In this document: piece by piece, positions 32,410-41,025 of the stretch | Layout: the number at the start of each line of letters is the position of its first letter | How positions within the stretch are numbered: position 1 is the first letter of the stretch | Assembly: GCF_018863195.1 (NCBI RefSeq) | Contig: NZ_JAHKRT010000006.1 | Coordinates: forward strand, 235,873-299,872 | Source of the DNA: Sphingomonas quercus | Lineage (GTDB): Bacteria; Pseudomonadota; Alphaproteobacteria; Sphingomonadales; Sphingomonadaceae | DNA length: 64,000 bases | Reading direction: 5' to 3' | Made by a program: the position numbers and the translations under genes | Notes under the pieces: generated by a model | Databases searched by the model: none | Seen by the model: only the letters and a program-made list of their open reading frames with translations | Told to the model about the DNA's origin: nothing

Positions 32410-34998
32410 ATGGCCGGCACCCGCACCACCTGCGCCTATTGCGGCGTCGGCTGCGGGATCGTGGCGACACCGACCGGCGCGCGCGCAGCCGAGATCAGGG
32501 GCGATCCCGGGCACCCGGCCAACCATGGTCGGCTCTGCTCCAAGGGCACGCACCTCGGCGAGACGATCGGGCTTGAGGGGCGGCTGCTGCACCCGATGAT
32601 CGGCCGGCGCCGCGCAAGCTGGGACAAGGCGCTCGATCTGGTAGCCAGACGCTTCCGCCAGACGGTGGCCGAGCACGGCGCCGACAGTGTCGCCTTTTAT
32701 GTTTCAGGCCAGTTGCTGACCGAGGATTATTACGTCGCCAACAAGCTGATGAAGGGCTTCATCGGCTCGGGTAATATCGACACCAATTCGCGCCTGTGCA
32801 TGTCGAGCGCGGTGGCCGGGCATATCCGCGCCTTTGGCGAGGACATCGTGCCCGCCAGTTATCAGGACCTCGATGCCGCCGACCTGTTCGTGCTGGTCGG
32901 GTCGAACGCCGCCTGGTGCCATCCGGTCGTCTATCAACGCATTCGTGCCCGCTGCGACGCCGGCGCCCGGCTGGTCGTCATCGATCCGCGGCGCACGGAG
33001 ACCTGCGAGGGCGCCGACCTCCATCTTGCCATCCGGCCGGGCAGCGACGTCGCCTTGATGAACGGGCTGCTCGCCCATTGCCGTGCGGCGGGGCTGGTCG
33101 ACGAGCGGTATCTCGCGGCGAGCGTGGCGGTACCCGATCGCTTCTGGGACACGCTCGAACAGGGCTGCGACCTCTGGTCCGTGGCGCGGACATGCGAGGT
33201 GGAGGCCGCCGACCTCCGGCGCTTCTACGAATTGTTCGCCCAGCATCCACGCACCGTCACCCTGTTCAGCCAGGGCATCAACCAGTCGCTGCGCGGCACC
33301 GATCAGGTGAACGCGATCCTCAACCTGCATCTCGCGACCGGGCGGATTGGCAGGCGGGGCGCGGCGCCTTTCTCGATCACCGGCCAGCCCAACGCCATGG
33401 GCGGGCGCGAAGTTGGCGGGCTCGCCTCGAGCCTCGCCGCGCACATGGATTTCGCGCCGGAGAACTGCGCAAACGTTAAGCGCTTCTGGGGCTCGCCGAC
33501 CATCGCCCGGAAGCCCGGGCTCAAGGCGGTCGACCTGTTCCGCGCCATCGACGAAGGTCGGATCAAGGCGTTGTGGATCATGGCGACCAACCCGGCGGTG
33601 TCGATGCCGGATGCCGGCGCGGTCCGCGCCGCCCTCGCGCGCTGCCCGTTCGTGGCGATCTCCGAGGTGATGGCCGAGACCGATTGCACGCCGTTTGCCC
33701 ATGTCCGCCTGCCCGCGACCGGGTGGGGCGAGAAGGACGGCACCGTCACCAACTCGGAAAGGCGCATCAGCCGCCAGCGCGCGATCTTTCCCGCGCCCGG
33801 CGAGGCGCGACACGACTGGTGGATCATCAAGGAAGTCGGCCGGCGCATGGGCTGGGCAGACGAATTCGCCTATTCCCGGCCCGCGGACATCTTCCGCGAG
33901 CATGCCCGCCTTTCGACTTACCAGAATGACGGGCAGCGATTGTTCGACCTCGCCAGCCACGTCGCGATCGGCAATGCCGAGTATGAGGCGATGTCGCCGT
34001 TTCGCTGGGGGGGCGACGCTTTTGCCGATGGCCGCTTTCCGACACCTGACGGGCGGGCACGGCTGGTCCCGGTCAGCCAGATGCCGTTGCAAGCGCCGCT
34101 CGCCAGATGGCCGCTGACGCTCAACACCGGTCGCTATCGCGATCAGTGGCACAGCATGAGCCGCACCGGCCTCAGCCCACGACTCTCCCGGCACCGCGAG
34201 GAGCCGCTGGTCGAGGTTCATCCCGAGGACGCGGCGGCCTTTGGCCTGACCGACGGCGGGCTGGCCCGCGTCTCGACGCCGCAGGGCGCAAGCCTGTTTC
34301 GCGTGGCATTGGCCACGGGCCAGCGTCGAGGCGAAGTGTTCACGCCGATCCACTGGACCGATCGCCAGTCCACCGGGGGGCGCACGGGGCTGCTGCCGCG
34401 TTCGCTGGTCGATCCGCATTCAGGCCAGCCCGGGTTCAAGTCGACCCCGGCCGCCCTCGAACCGGTGACACCGGATTGGCGCGGCTTCCTGATCACCGCC
34501 GAGGCGATGGATCGCCCCGCCTGCCTGTGGGCGACGCGCGTCGCGGTGCCGGGTGGAACTCTGTACGAATTGGCCGGCAACGGTGGTGCGCAGCTGATCG
34601 ACGCGCGACTTCCGCGCGGCGAGCGGATCGAGAGCGTGGACCGCGCGCGCGGCTCGCACCGCGTCGCGGTACTTCGCGGCGGCCGGCTGGTCGCCGTCCT
34701 GTTCCGCACCGAGCGGGGGGAGCTGCCCCCGCGCGACTGGCTGATCGGCCAGCTCGGTGCGGAAGGCAGCGCCGCGCTGCTCGCCGGTGCCCCGCCCGGT
34801 CGGCATGAAGACCGCGGACCGATCATCTGCCTGTGCTTCGACGTCGGGCTGAAGATGATCCTCGCCGCCGTCGGCAGCCAGCAACTCACCACTGTCGAGG
34901 CGGTCGGCGCCGCCCTGTCTGCAGGCACCAATTGCGGCTCATGCCGTCCCGCGATCCGCCGAATTCTCGACGAGAACAGGAATGCGGCTCATGGATGA
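32410..34998 (+). CDS. nasA: Assimilatory nitrate reductase catalytic subunit NasA, with C-terminal BFD-like [2Fe-2S] domain
   Basis: An 862-residue molybdenum bis-MGD enzyme reducing nitrate to nitrite in the cytoplasm. The N-terminal [4Fe-4S] motif is C-A-Y-C-G-V-G-C-G with a later Cys in R-L-C-S-K-G. Molybdopterin oxidoreductase domains follow (residues 55-560, with R-L-C-M-S-S-A-V as expected for a Cys-ligated Mo site), then a molydopterin dinucleotide-binding domain (about 560-680). The C-terminus (about 806-855) adds I-C-L-C-F-D-V and C-G-S-C, a BFD-like [2Fe-2S] module as in Klebsiella-type NasA. It overlaps cobA by 17 nt. Confidence 0.95.
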   Translation: MAGTRTTCAYCGVGCGIVATPTGARAAEIRGDPGHPANHGRLCSKGTHLGETIGLEGRLLHPMIGRRRASWDKALDLVARRFRQTVAEHGADSVAFYVSGQLLTEDYYVANKLMKGFIGSGNIDTNSRLCMSSAVAGHIRAFGEDIVPASYQDLDAADLFVLVGSNAAWCHPVVYQRIRARCDAGARLVVIDPRRTETCEGADLHLAIRPGSDVALMNGLLAHCRAAGLVDERYLAASVAVPDRFWDTLEQGCDLWSVARTCEVEAADLRRFYELFAQHPRTVTLFSQGINQSLRGTDQVNAILNLHLATGRIGRRGAAPFSITGQPNAMGGREVGGLASSLAAHMDFAPENCANVKRFWGSPTIARKPGLKAVDLFRAIDEGRIKALWIMATNPAVSMPDAGAVRAALARCPFVAISEVMAETDCTPFAHVRLPATGWGEKDGTVTNSERRISRQRAIFPAPGEARHDWWIIKEVGRRMGWADEFAYSRPADIFREHARLSTYQNDGQRLFDLASHVAIGNAEYEAMSPFRWGGDAFADGRFPTPDGRARLVPVSQMPLQAPLARWPLTLNTGRYRDQWHSMSRTGLSPRLSRHREEPLVEVHPEDAAAFGLTDGGLARVSTPQGASLFRVALATGQRRGEVFTPIHWTDRQSTGGRTGLLPRSLVDPHSGQPGFKSTPAALEPVTPDWRGFLITAEAMDRPACLWATRVAVPGGTLYELAGNGGAQLIDARLPRGERIESVDRARGSHRVAVLRGGRLVAVLFRTERGELPPRDWLIGQLGAEGSAALLAGAPPGRHEDRGPIICLCFDVGLKMILAAVGSQQLTTVEAVGAALSAGTNCGSCRPAIRRILDENRNAAHG

Positions 34999-35764
34999 GG
35001 TGATCCTCGCGGGTCATGTCTGGCTGGTCGGCGCCGGCCCGGGCGATCCGGACCTGCTCACCCGCAAGGCCGAGCGGCTTTTGCGGGCGGCGACGGTGGT
35101 GTTCCACGACGCTCTGGTCGGCCCCGGCATATTGGCGTTGATCCCTCCTGCCGCCCGCCTCGTCGGCGTCGGAAAGCGCGCGGGGCGACATTCCAGAAAT
35201 CAGGACGCGATCAACGCGCTGCTCGTCGAGGCCGCCCTGGCCGGTGAGCGCGTCGTGCGACTGAAGGGCGGCGACCCGTCGTTGTTCGGTCGCTCGATGG
35301 AGGAAATGGCGGCGCTCGAGGCAGCCGGCATCGCCGCCCATATCTGCCCCGGCGTCACAGCCGCCAGCGCCGCCGCCGCCTCGGCACGGGTTTCCCTGTC
35401 GCTGCGCGGTCGTGCGCGCCGCGTCCAGTTCGTCACCGCGCACCTCTGCACCGGTTCGCCACCGGCGCAGGACTGGCGCGCGCTCGCCGACCCGACCGCT
35501 ACCACCGTCTTCTACATGAGCCGCGGCGCGGCCGGCGAGATCAGCCGGCGGCTGATCGCAGCAGGGTTGAGCGGCGCGACGCCAGCCCTGATCGCGTGCG
35601 ACATCAGCCTTCCGCGCGAACGGGTGTTCCGCACCAGGCTCGATCTGCTGCCGATCGCGGCAACCGCCATCGGCGGTGACGGCCCGACACTGATCCTCGT
35701 CGGGGAGGCGACTGCCGGCGGCGGGATTCCACTGGGCGCGCTCGTGGAGGAGCAATGCCGATGA
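34982..35764 (+). CDS. cobA: Uroporphyrinogen-III C-methyltransferase (sirohaem synthesis)
   Basis: A 260-residue SUMT that uses SAM to make precorrin-2, the precursor of the sirohaem required by NirB. Signatures are V-W-L-V-G-A-G-P-G-D-P-D-L-L-T near residue 12, V-V-R-L-K-G-G-D-P near 87 and the P-G-V-T-A-A block near 117. It is the single-domain form, not the CysG fusion, so the oxidase/chelatase must be encoded elsewhere. ATG 34982 overlaps nasA; ATG 34991 has better spacing to AGGA and is an alternative. It overlaps moeA. Confidence 0.92.
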   Translation: MRLMDEVILAGHVWLVGAGPGDPDLLTRKAERLLRAATVVFHDALVGPGILALIPPAARLVGVGKRAGRHSRNQDAINALLVEAALAGERVVRLKGGDPSLFGRSMEEMAALEAAGIAAHICPGVTAASAAAASARVSLSLRGRARRVQFVTAHLCTGSPPAQDWRALADPTATTVFYMSRGAAGEISRRLIAAGLSGATPALIACDISLPRERVFRTRLDLLPIAATAIGGDGPTLILVGEATAGGGIPLGALVEEQCR

Positions 35765-36990
35765 AGCACGTCAGAATAGCCACCAAGATTGACGCGCCCT
35801 GCCCTGCCACTCTCGGCTTCGACGCCGCCCAGGCGATCATAGCCAGGCTGGCCCAGCCTCTCGGCACCGAGAGCGTCAGGCTCGCCAAGGCCGGCAGGCG
35901 CGTGCTTGCCGAGCCAGTGCATGCGGCGATCGACATACCCTGTCAGGATCTCGCCGCGATGGACGGCTTCGCGGTGCGCGACGGCGATCTCGCCGCCGGG
36001 CTGCGCCGCTTCGCGGTGATCGGCGCCGCCTATCCCGGCGCGCCCTGTCCACGGGCGATCGGGGCCGGACAGGCCGTGCGTATCATGACCGGCGCGCCGA
36101 TCCCGGCCGGGGCCGACAGGGTGCTGGTTCGCGAATTGCTCTGCCTGACCGGCGACACGGTCGCGCTCACCGGCCGCATCCCCGCGAGGCTGCATGTCCG
36201 CAAGCGGGGCTCCGATACCCGGGCAGGCGCGGAAGTGCTCAGGGCTGGCAAGTCTGTCGATGCGCGTGCGCTGGTCGTCGCCTCCGCCGCCGATGCGGCA
36301 CGACTGACGGTCTGGCGTCGGCCGAGAGTGCGCGTGATCGCCAGCGGGGACGAGCTTGTGCCGGCCGGGGAAGCGCGCGCGCGTGGCGGCGTCCCAGACA
36401 GCCTTTCCGATGCGCTGCTGCTGATGGCGCGGCAATGGGGCGCAGCGCCTGTGGGCGCGACGCTGGTCCGCGATGACGAGGCGCTGCTCCGCGCGGCCGC
36501 CGCGACAGCGCTGGCTGATGCCGACCTGCTCATACTGTGCGGGGGCGCCTCTCGCGGCGACCGTGATTTCGCCAAATCGGCTCTTACCCCTCTCGGCCTC
36601 GACATCGCGTTCGCCGATGTCGCGATCAAGCCGGGCAAGCCGGTATGGTGCGGTCGGGTCGGCGACAAGCTGGTGCTCGGGCTGCCGGGCAATCCCATGG
36701 CTGCGATGACCGTGGCGCGCCTGTTTCTCGCGCCGCTGCTCGCGGGGCTGGGCGGTCGCGGCGCGCTTTCGGCGCTGCGCTGGGAAGCGACGCCGCTCGT
36801 CGCCGGTTGCAGCGGCGGCGAGCGCGAGACGTTCCTGTGCGCCGGGCTTGGGCCGGAGGGCGCGCTCGTCCTCCCCGGCCAATCCGCCTCCGCGCAATGC
36901 TTGCTTGCCAGCGCGGATGCGCTCGTCCGCCTCCCCGCCGGTGCCGGCGATCTGCCGGCGGGGAGCATGATCGACATGCTGCGCTTCTGA
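35755..36990 (+). CDS. moeA: Molybdopterin molybdenumtransferase MoeA
   Basis: A 411-residue enzyme inserting molybdate into adenylylated molybdopterin. Visible motifs are A-M-D-G-F-A-V near residue 66, V-R-I-M-T-G-A-P-I-P-A-G-A-D near 103, G-G-A-S-R-G-D-R-D-F near 264, K-P-G-K-P and G-L-P-G-N-P near 309. The usual D-S/T-N triplet of the third domain reads P-D-S-L, a small deviation. ATG 35755 or 35761 may be used; the second gives an ATGA overlap with cobA. It supplies cofactor to NasA and overlaps mobA. Confidence 0.92.
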   Translation: MPMKHVRIATKIDAPCPATLGFDAAQAIIARLAQPLGTESVRLAKAGRRVLAEPVHAAIDIPCQDLAAMDGFAVRDGDLAAGLRRFAVIGAAYPGAPCPRAIGAGQAVRIMTGAPIPAGADRVLVRELLCLTGDTVALTGRIPARLHVRKRGSDTRAGAEVLRAGKSVDARALVVASAADAARLTVWRRPRVRVIASGDELVPAGEARARGGVPDSLSDALLLMARQWGAAPVGATLVRDDEALLRAAAATALADADLLILCGGASRGDRDFAKSALTPLGLDIAFADVAIKPGKPVWCGRVGDKLVLGLPGNPMAAMTVARLFLAPLLAGLGGRGALSALRWEATPLVAGCSGGERETFLCAGLGPEGALVLPGQSASAQCLLASADALVRLPAGAGDLPAGSMIDMLRF

Positions 36991-37544
36991 TGCGCCTGCT
37001 TGGCGCCGTGTTGGCCGGTGGCAAGTCGCGTCGCTTCGGCAGCGACAAGGCGCTCGCGATTGTGGACGGCAGGGCGCTGATTGAACATGCCGTCGCCGCG
37101 CTTTCTGCCCATGCTGCGCTGGTCATCTGCTGCGGTCGGCCATGGCCGGGCCTCGGCTGGCTTCCCGACCGGCCGGCGCCGGGTGGAGGCCCGCTGGGCG
37201 GCCTGAGCGCAGCGCTTCATTTCGCAGGCAACAACGGGTTTGATGCCGTGCTTTCGGCTCCGGTTGACGTCCATCCGCTGATCGAGGCGCTTCCACTCCT
37301 CGCCGAGAGGCAGTGTGCGGCACTGGGAAGCCAATGGACCATCGGTGTGTGGCCTGCCAGCATGGCCTCCATGCTCGACGCGCATCTATTTTCTGGGGCG
37401 ACGTCAATCAAAAGCTGGCTCGATGTCGCTAAGCCAGTCTTGATCGATGACTGCCATCTTTCGCTTCGGAACATCAACTATCGGCACGATCTGAGCGGCG
37501 CCAAGGTCGAGCATGCCGAAGTCTGCCCGCTTCAGGGCGACTAA
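36990..37544 (+). CDS. mobA: Molybdenum cofactor guanylyltransferase MobA
   Basis: A 184-residue nucleotidyltransferase that converts Mo-molybdopterin to the guanine dinucleotide form used by NasA. The GTP-binding loop L-A-G-G-K-S-R-R-F-G-S-D-K is at residues 8-20, and G-G-P-L-G-G-L-S is near 66. ATG 36990 overlaps the moeA stop (TGATG). The protein is slightly shorter than typical MobA and has a divergent C-terminus. It is the last gene of the nitrate operon. Confidence 0.9.
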   Translation: MRLLGAVLAGGKSRRFGSDKALAIVDGRALIEHAVAALSAHAALVICCGRPWPGLGWLPDRPAPGGGPLGGLSAALHFAGNNGFDAVLSAPVDVHPLIEALPLLAERQCAALGSQWTIGVWPASMASMLDAHLFSGATSIKSWLDVAKPVLIDDCHLSLRNINYRHDLSGAKVEHAEVCPLQGD

Positions 37545-37681
37545 TAACCTCGGACAGCCAACTCCCCCCGCCCGTCCCCTCGCGCTGGCAATGTTCGCGA
37601 TGAACGCATGCAGGTCTGCGCGAATATTCGGGCGGGTCAGGCGCTGAGTGATCGCCCACACACGAGATCCATGCAAGCGGC

Positions 37682-38338
37682 TCAATCGCCACGCGCCCGC
37701 TGTCTCTTGCGGTGCGCCGCGACCTTGGCGCGGTTGCCGCACACGCTCATGGTGCACCAGCGCCGCGCCCTGGTGCGCGTATGATCGGCGAAGACGAGCG
37801 TGCAACCATGTCCCTCGCACGCCTTCACATGCCTGAAATCCTCATCGACGACGAGGCGCGCGAGCGCCTCTCCGATCGGGATGAGCAAGGATTCCGGCGA
37901 GCGCCAGCGCCGCGTCGTCTCCAGCGCCAGGCGCCCTCCGGCATGAAGCACGAGGCGCTGATAGGCCTCGTCACGCTCCAACAGGCGGCTGAGCGGCGTA
38001 AGCTCGCCGAGCGCCCGGCCGTCGAGCGGCGCACCCCGGTGTGCGTTCACGAAACCGCGAAACCACTCACGCAGATCGCGGGCCTGATCGGCGACGCGAT
38101 CCAGCTCGCCCGGCATGGCTCGTTCCGCGAGGTCTGCCAGCTCCGCCTCCGGCACCATGCCGGCCTGGGCCAGCCAGCCGACAAGCCCCGCACCGTCGGC
38201 GATCCAGTCGATGGGCGCGTCGACGGGAGTCGCCACGGAGTTCAGGAAGTCGAGGCCGCGCGCATCGGCGATGAACATGGCAGGCAGGTCAACGGGCACC
38301 AGCATCCTCCAGTAGCGGCGAGATGACGATGTAACCAT
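37682..38338 (-). CDS. CGNR zinc finger / ABATE domain regulator
   Basis: A 218-residue putative transcription regulator. The N-terminal ABATE-like domain (starting near L-D-F-L-N-S) is followed by a C-terminal zinc-binding domain with C-E-G-H-G-C near residue 174, and R-R-W-C-T-M-S-V-C-G-N-R-A-K near 192-205, the CGNR signature. ATG 38338 is the first ATG; the conserved part begins a few residues later, so a shorter product is possible. It diverges from the TMEM175-like gene and may control the plus-strand row that follows. Confidence 0.85.
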   Translation of the reverse strand: MVTSSSRRYWRMLVPVDLPAMFIADARGLDFLNSVATPVDAPIDWIADGAGLVGWLAQAGMVPEAELADLAERAMPGELDRVADQARDLREWFRGFVNAHRGAPLDGRALGELTPLSRLLERDEAYQRLVLHAGGRLALETTRRWRSPESLLIPIGEALARLVVDEDFRHVKACEGHGCTLVFADHTRTRARRWCTMSVCGNRAKVAAHRKRQRARGD

Positions 38339-38349
38339 CAAACCCGCTG

Positions 38350-38378
38350 TTGACAAGTTACGCGGGACTGCCTAACCG
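38350..38378 (+). promoter_or_regulatory. Possible sigma-70 promoter for the TMEM175-like gene
   Basis: A consensus -35 box TTGACA at 38350-38355 is followed after 17 nt by TAACCG, a weak -10. It lies in the divergent gap between the CGNR regulator and the channel gene. Confidence 0.35.
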
Positions 38379-38498
38379 TCTACCAGACGCCAAGGAGGTT
38401 TCACACCGCATGATGTGGTGTCGTGGCGCGGGACAGCGCAGCGATCGGGTCGACCGCTGCGCCCCCTGCCGCCGGGACCTTGGACAGGGAGATGCCAG

Positions 38499-39098
38499 AT
38501 GCGACAGCGACTAGCCGAACCCGACCGGATGAGCGCATTTTCAGACGCGGTGATCGCGGTCGTGATCACGATCATGGTGCTCGAACTGAAGCCGCCGGTG
38601 AACGCGGAGCTGAAGGCGCTCCTGCCGCTGTGGCCGATCGCGATCAGCTATGCGGTCAGCTATCTTTTCATCGCGATCATCTGGATGAACCACCATCATC
38701 TCCTGCGGTTCGTCCGCCAGGCGAGCCCGCCCCTGCTCTGGTTGAACTTCGCGCATCTATTCGCCGTCTCGCTGCTCCCATTCGCCACCAGCTGGATGGC
38801 CGACTCGCATCTCGCGGCAACCCCGGTCGCTGTCTATGCCGGCCTCTTCGTGGTCGTGAACCTGATCTTCCTCGCCTTCGAGCGCGAAGTGATCCGGCAG
38901 GCCGACCCCTCCCGCTTTCCGCCACGCGCGCAGCGTCTGGCGGGCCGGCGCTCCGTGACCACGGTAGCGATCTTCGTGGCGGCAACAGCACTTGCCGCGC
39001 TCGCGCCGGGGGCGAGCTTTGCCCTGATCTGCGCAGCGCTGCTGCTCTACCTGCGGCCGGAGGCTCCCGGCAGCATGCTAACCTTCTTCAAGCAATAA
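38499..39098 (+). CDS. TMEM175-family (DUF1211) potassium channel-like membrane protein
   Basis: A 199-residue protein with about six helices. The family signature R-M-S-A-F-S-D-A-V-I-A-V-V-I-T-I-M-V-L occupies the first helix (residues 10-28), and W-M-N-H-H-H is in the loop region as in bacterial TMEM175 proteins. ATG 38499 follows GGGAGA. It heads a row with a hydrolase, an alcohol-dehydrogenase-like protein and an SDR. Confidence 0.87.
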   Translation: MRQRLAEPDRMSAFSDAVIAVVITIMVLELKPPVNAELKALLPLWPIAISYAVSYLFIAIIWMNHHHLLRFVRQASPPLLWLNFAHLFAVSLLPFATSWMADSHLAATPVAVYAGLFVVVNLIFLAFEREVIRQADPSRFPPRAQRLAGRRSVTTVAIFVAATALAALAPGASFALICAALLLYLRPEAPGSMLTFFKQ

Positions 39099-39121
39099 TC
39101 CAAGTTACAAGGAGACTGATG

Positions 39122-39961
39122 ATGAGCCCGATCCGCTATCGCACCACCATGGTCGACGGCATGACCATCTTCTATCGGGAGGCCGGGACGACCGGACTAC
39201 CCAAGCTGCTGCTACTGCACGGCTTCCCGACCTCCAGCCATATGTTCCGGGATCTGATCCCACTGCTCGCCGACCGCTTCCATATCGTGGCGCCGGATCT
39301 GCCGGGATTCGGCCGATCGGACGACCCCAAAGCCAATAGTTTCGATTCGATCGCGGACACGATCGAGCTGTTCACGGAGATTGTCGGCTTCGATCGCTAC
39401 CTCATCTATGTGTTCGATTATGGCGCGCCGACCGGCTTCCGCCTTGCGCTCCGCCACCCTGAACGGATTGCCGGGATCATCTCCCAGAACGGGAATGCCT
39501 ATATCGAGGGGCTGAGCGACGGGTGGAACCCGATACGCGCCTATTGGAACGACGGATCGGCGGCGAACCGCAATGCGCTGCGCACCATGCTCGCGCCGGA
39601 GACAACTTACTGGCAATATACCCACGGCGTCGCGGATATCGCGGCGGTCTCGCCGGACGGCTATACGCTCGACGACCATTATCTCGCCCGACCCGGCGCC
39701 GAGGACGTGCAGCTCGACCTGTTCCTCGATTATAAGAGCAACATCGCCCTGTACCCGGTGTTCCAGCATTATTTCCGGACGCACCAGCCGCCATTCCTGG
39801 CCGTGTGGGGAAGGAACGACCCCTTCTTCCTGCCCGGCGGAGCTGATGCGTTCGCGCGTGACATGCGGGACGCGCGGGTGAGATTGCTCGACACCGGCCA
39901 TTTCGCGCTGGAGACCCACGCGGCCGAAATCGCGCAGGAAATCCGCGCCCATTTCGCCTGA
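39122..39961 (+). CDS. Alpha/beta hydrolase with Asp nucleophile (epoxide hydrolase / haloalkane dehalogenase-like)
   Basis: A 279-residue alpha/beta-fold hydrolase. The oxyanion motif H-G-F-P-T-S-S is near residue 38, and the nucleophile elbow reads V-F-D-Y-G-A-P near 97-103. Asp thus replaces the Ser of G-x-S-x-G esterases, the arrangement used by epoxide hydrolases and haloalkane dehalogenases. The acid is likely in W-G-R-N-D-P and the base in G-H-F-A-L-E-T-H. ATG 39122 has better spacing from AGGAG than ATG 39119. The likely job is hydrolysis of an electrophilic epoxide or halide. Confidence 0.85.
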   Translation: MSPIRYRTTMVDGMTIFYREAGTTGLPKLLLLHGFPTSSHMFRDLIPLLADRFHIVAPDLPGFGRSDDPKANSFDSIADTIELFTEIVGFDRYLIYVFDYGAPTGFRLALRHPERIAGIISQNGNAYIEGLSDGWNPIRAYWNDGSAANRNALRTMLAPETTYWQYTHGVADIAAVSPDGYTLDDHYLARPGAEDVQLDLFLDYKSNIALYPVFQHYFRTHQPPFLAVWGRNDPFFLPGGADAFARDMRDARVRLLDTGHFALETHAAEIAQEIRAHFA

Positions 39962-40030
39962 AGCCGAGCGAGGGGCGCGCCGTGCTTCCGCCCCCCCCAG
40001 CAGGCACCCAGTATATTCTAGGAGACGATC

Positions 40031-41002
40031 ATGCGTGCGATCGTGCTTGACGGCTTCGGCGGTCTCGAAGCCCTGACCTACCGCGATATCCCCGAACCCG
40101 AGCCGATTGACGGCCACGTCGTCATCGACATCAAGGCATTCGGCATCAACCACGCCGAAATCCACATGCGCAAGGGCGAGTGGGCCGAGGCCGCGCCCGT
40201 GTCCGGCATCGAGTGCGTCGGCATCGTCAAATCTTGCCGCGGCGGGGAGTTTCCGGTGGGCGCGAAAGTGGCGGCACTGATGGGCGGGCTGGGGCGCACG
40301 ATCAACGGCAGCTATGCGGAAGTGACCAGGGTTCCTGTGTCCAACGTGGCCCTGATCGACGCCGACCTGCCCTGGGCGCAGCTTGCCGCCATCCCCGAAT
40401 CCTACGCTACTGCATGGACCACATTGTTCCGGAACCTCGAACTCGCGGCGGGGGAGTTGATCGTGATCCGGGGCGCCACCTCCGCCCTCGGCCAGGCGGC
40501 GGTCAAGCTGGCGGTGAATGCGGGCGCGCGTGTGATCGCGACGACGCGTCAGCGCGGGCGCTTTGCGGCGCTGGAAGCGATGGGCGTCGAGCGCTGCGAG
40601 ATCGAGCGGCCCGATCTTGCGGCGCACATCGCCGAGCGCGGCCGGATCGACGCCGTGCTGAACCTGGTCGGCAACACCGTGGTGCTGGATTCCCTGCGGA
40701 TGCTTCGCCGGGGCGGCCGCTCTTGCCTCGCTGGCTGGCTGGGTGGCCTTGATGCCATTCCGGATTTCAATCCGCTCCTGCAGATGCCGAGCGGGGTCTG
40801 TCTCACCTTCTTCGGCAGCTTCGTGTTCGGAACGCCCGGCTTTCCCCTGTCGGATGTGCCGCTGGCCCAGATCGCCCAGGATGCGGCCTCGGGCCGGCTC
40901 GATATCCAGCCGGCCCGCATATTCCGCTTCGACGAGGTGCCCGAGGCGCATCGCCTCGTCGAGGCGAATGAGGCGGGCGGCAAGCTCGTCGTCGTCCACT
41001 GA
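40031..41002 (+). CDS. Zinc-independent MDR / quinone-oxidoreductase-like dehydrogenase
   Basis: A 323-residue medium-chain dehydrogenase/reductase. The N-terminal GroES-like domain contains F-G-I-N-H-A-E-I-H-M-R-K-G near residue 38 in place of the catalytic zinc ligands. The Rossmann domain has V-I-R-G-A-T-S-A-L-G-Q-A-A-V near 149-162. Residue patterns fit NADPH:quinone reductases. ATG 40031 follows AGGAGA. It lies between the hydrolase and SDR genes in one plus-strand row. Confidence 0.88.
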   Translation: MRAIVLDGFGGLEALTYRDIPEPEPIDGHVVIDIKAFGINHAEIHMRKGEWAEAAPVSGIECVGIVKSCRGGEFPVGAKVAALMGGLGRTINGSYAEVTRVPVSNVALIDADLPWAQLAAIPESYATAWTTLFRNLELAAGELIVIRGATSALGQAAVKLAVNAGARVIATTRQRGRFAALEAMGVERCEIERPDLAAHIAERGRIDAVLNLVGNTVVLDSLRMLRRGGRSCLAGWLGGLDAIPDFNPLLQMPSGVCLTFFGSFVFGTPGFPLSDVPLAQIAQDAASGRLDIQPARIFRFDEVPEAHRLVEANEAGGKLVVVH

Positions 41003-41025
41003 TCGCACGCGCGAAGGAAGTGGCC

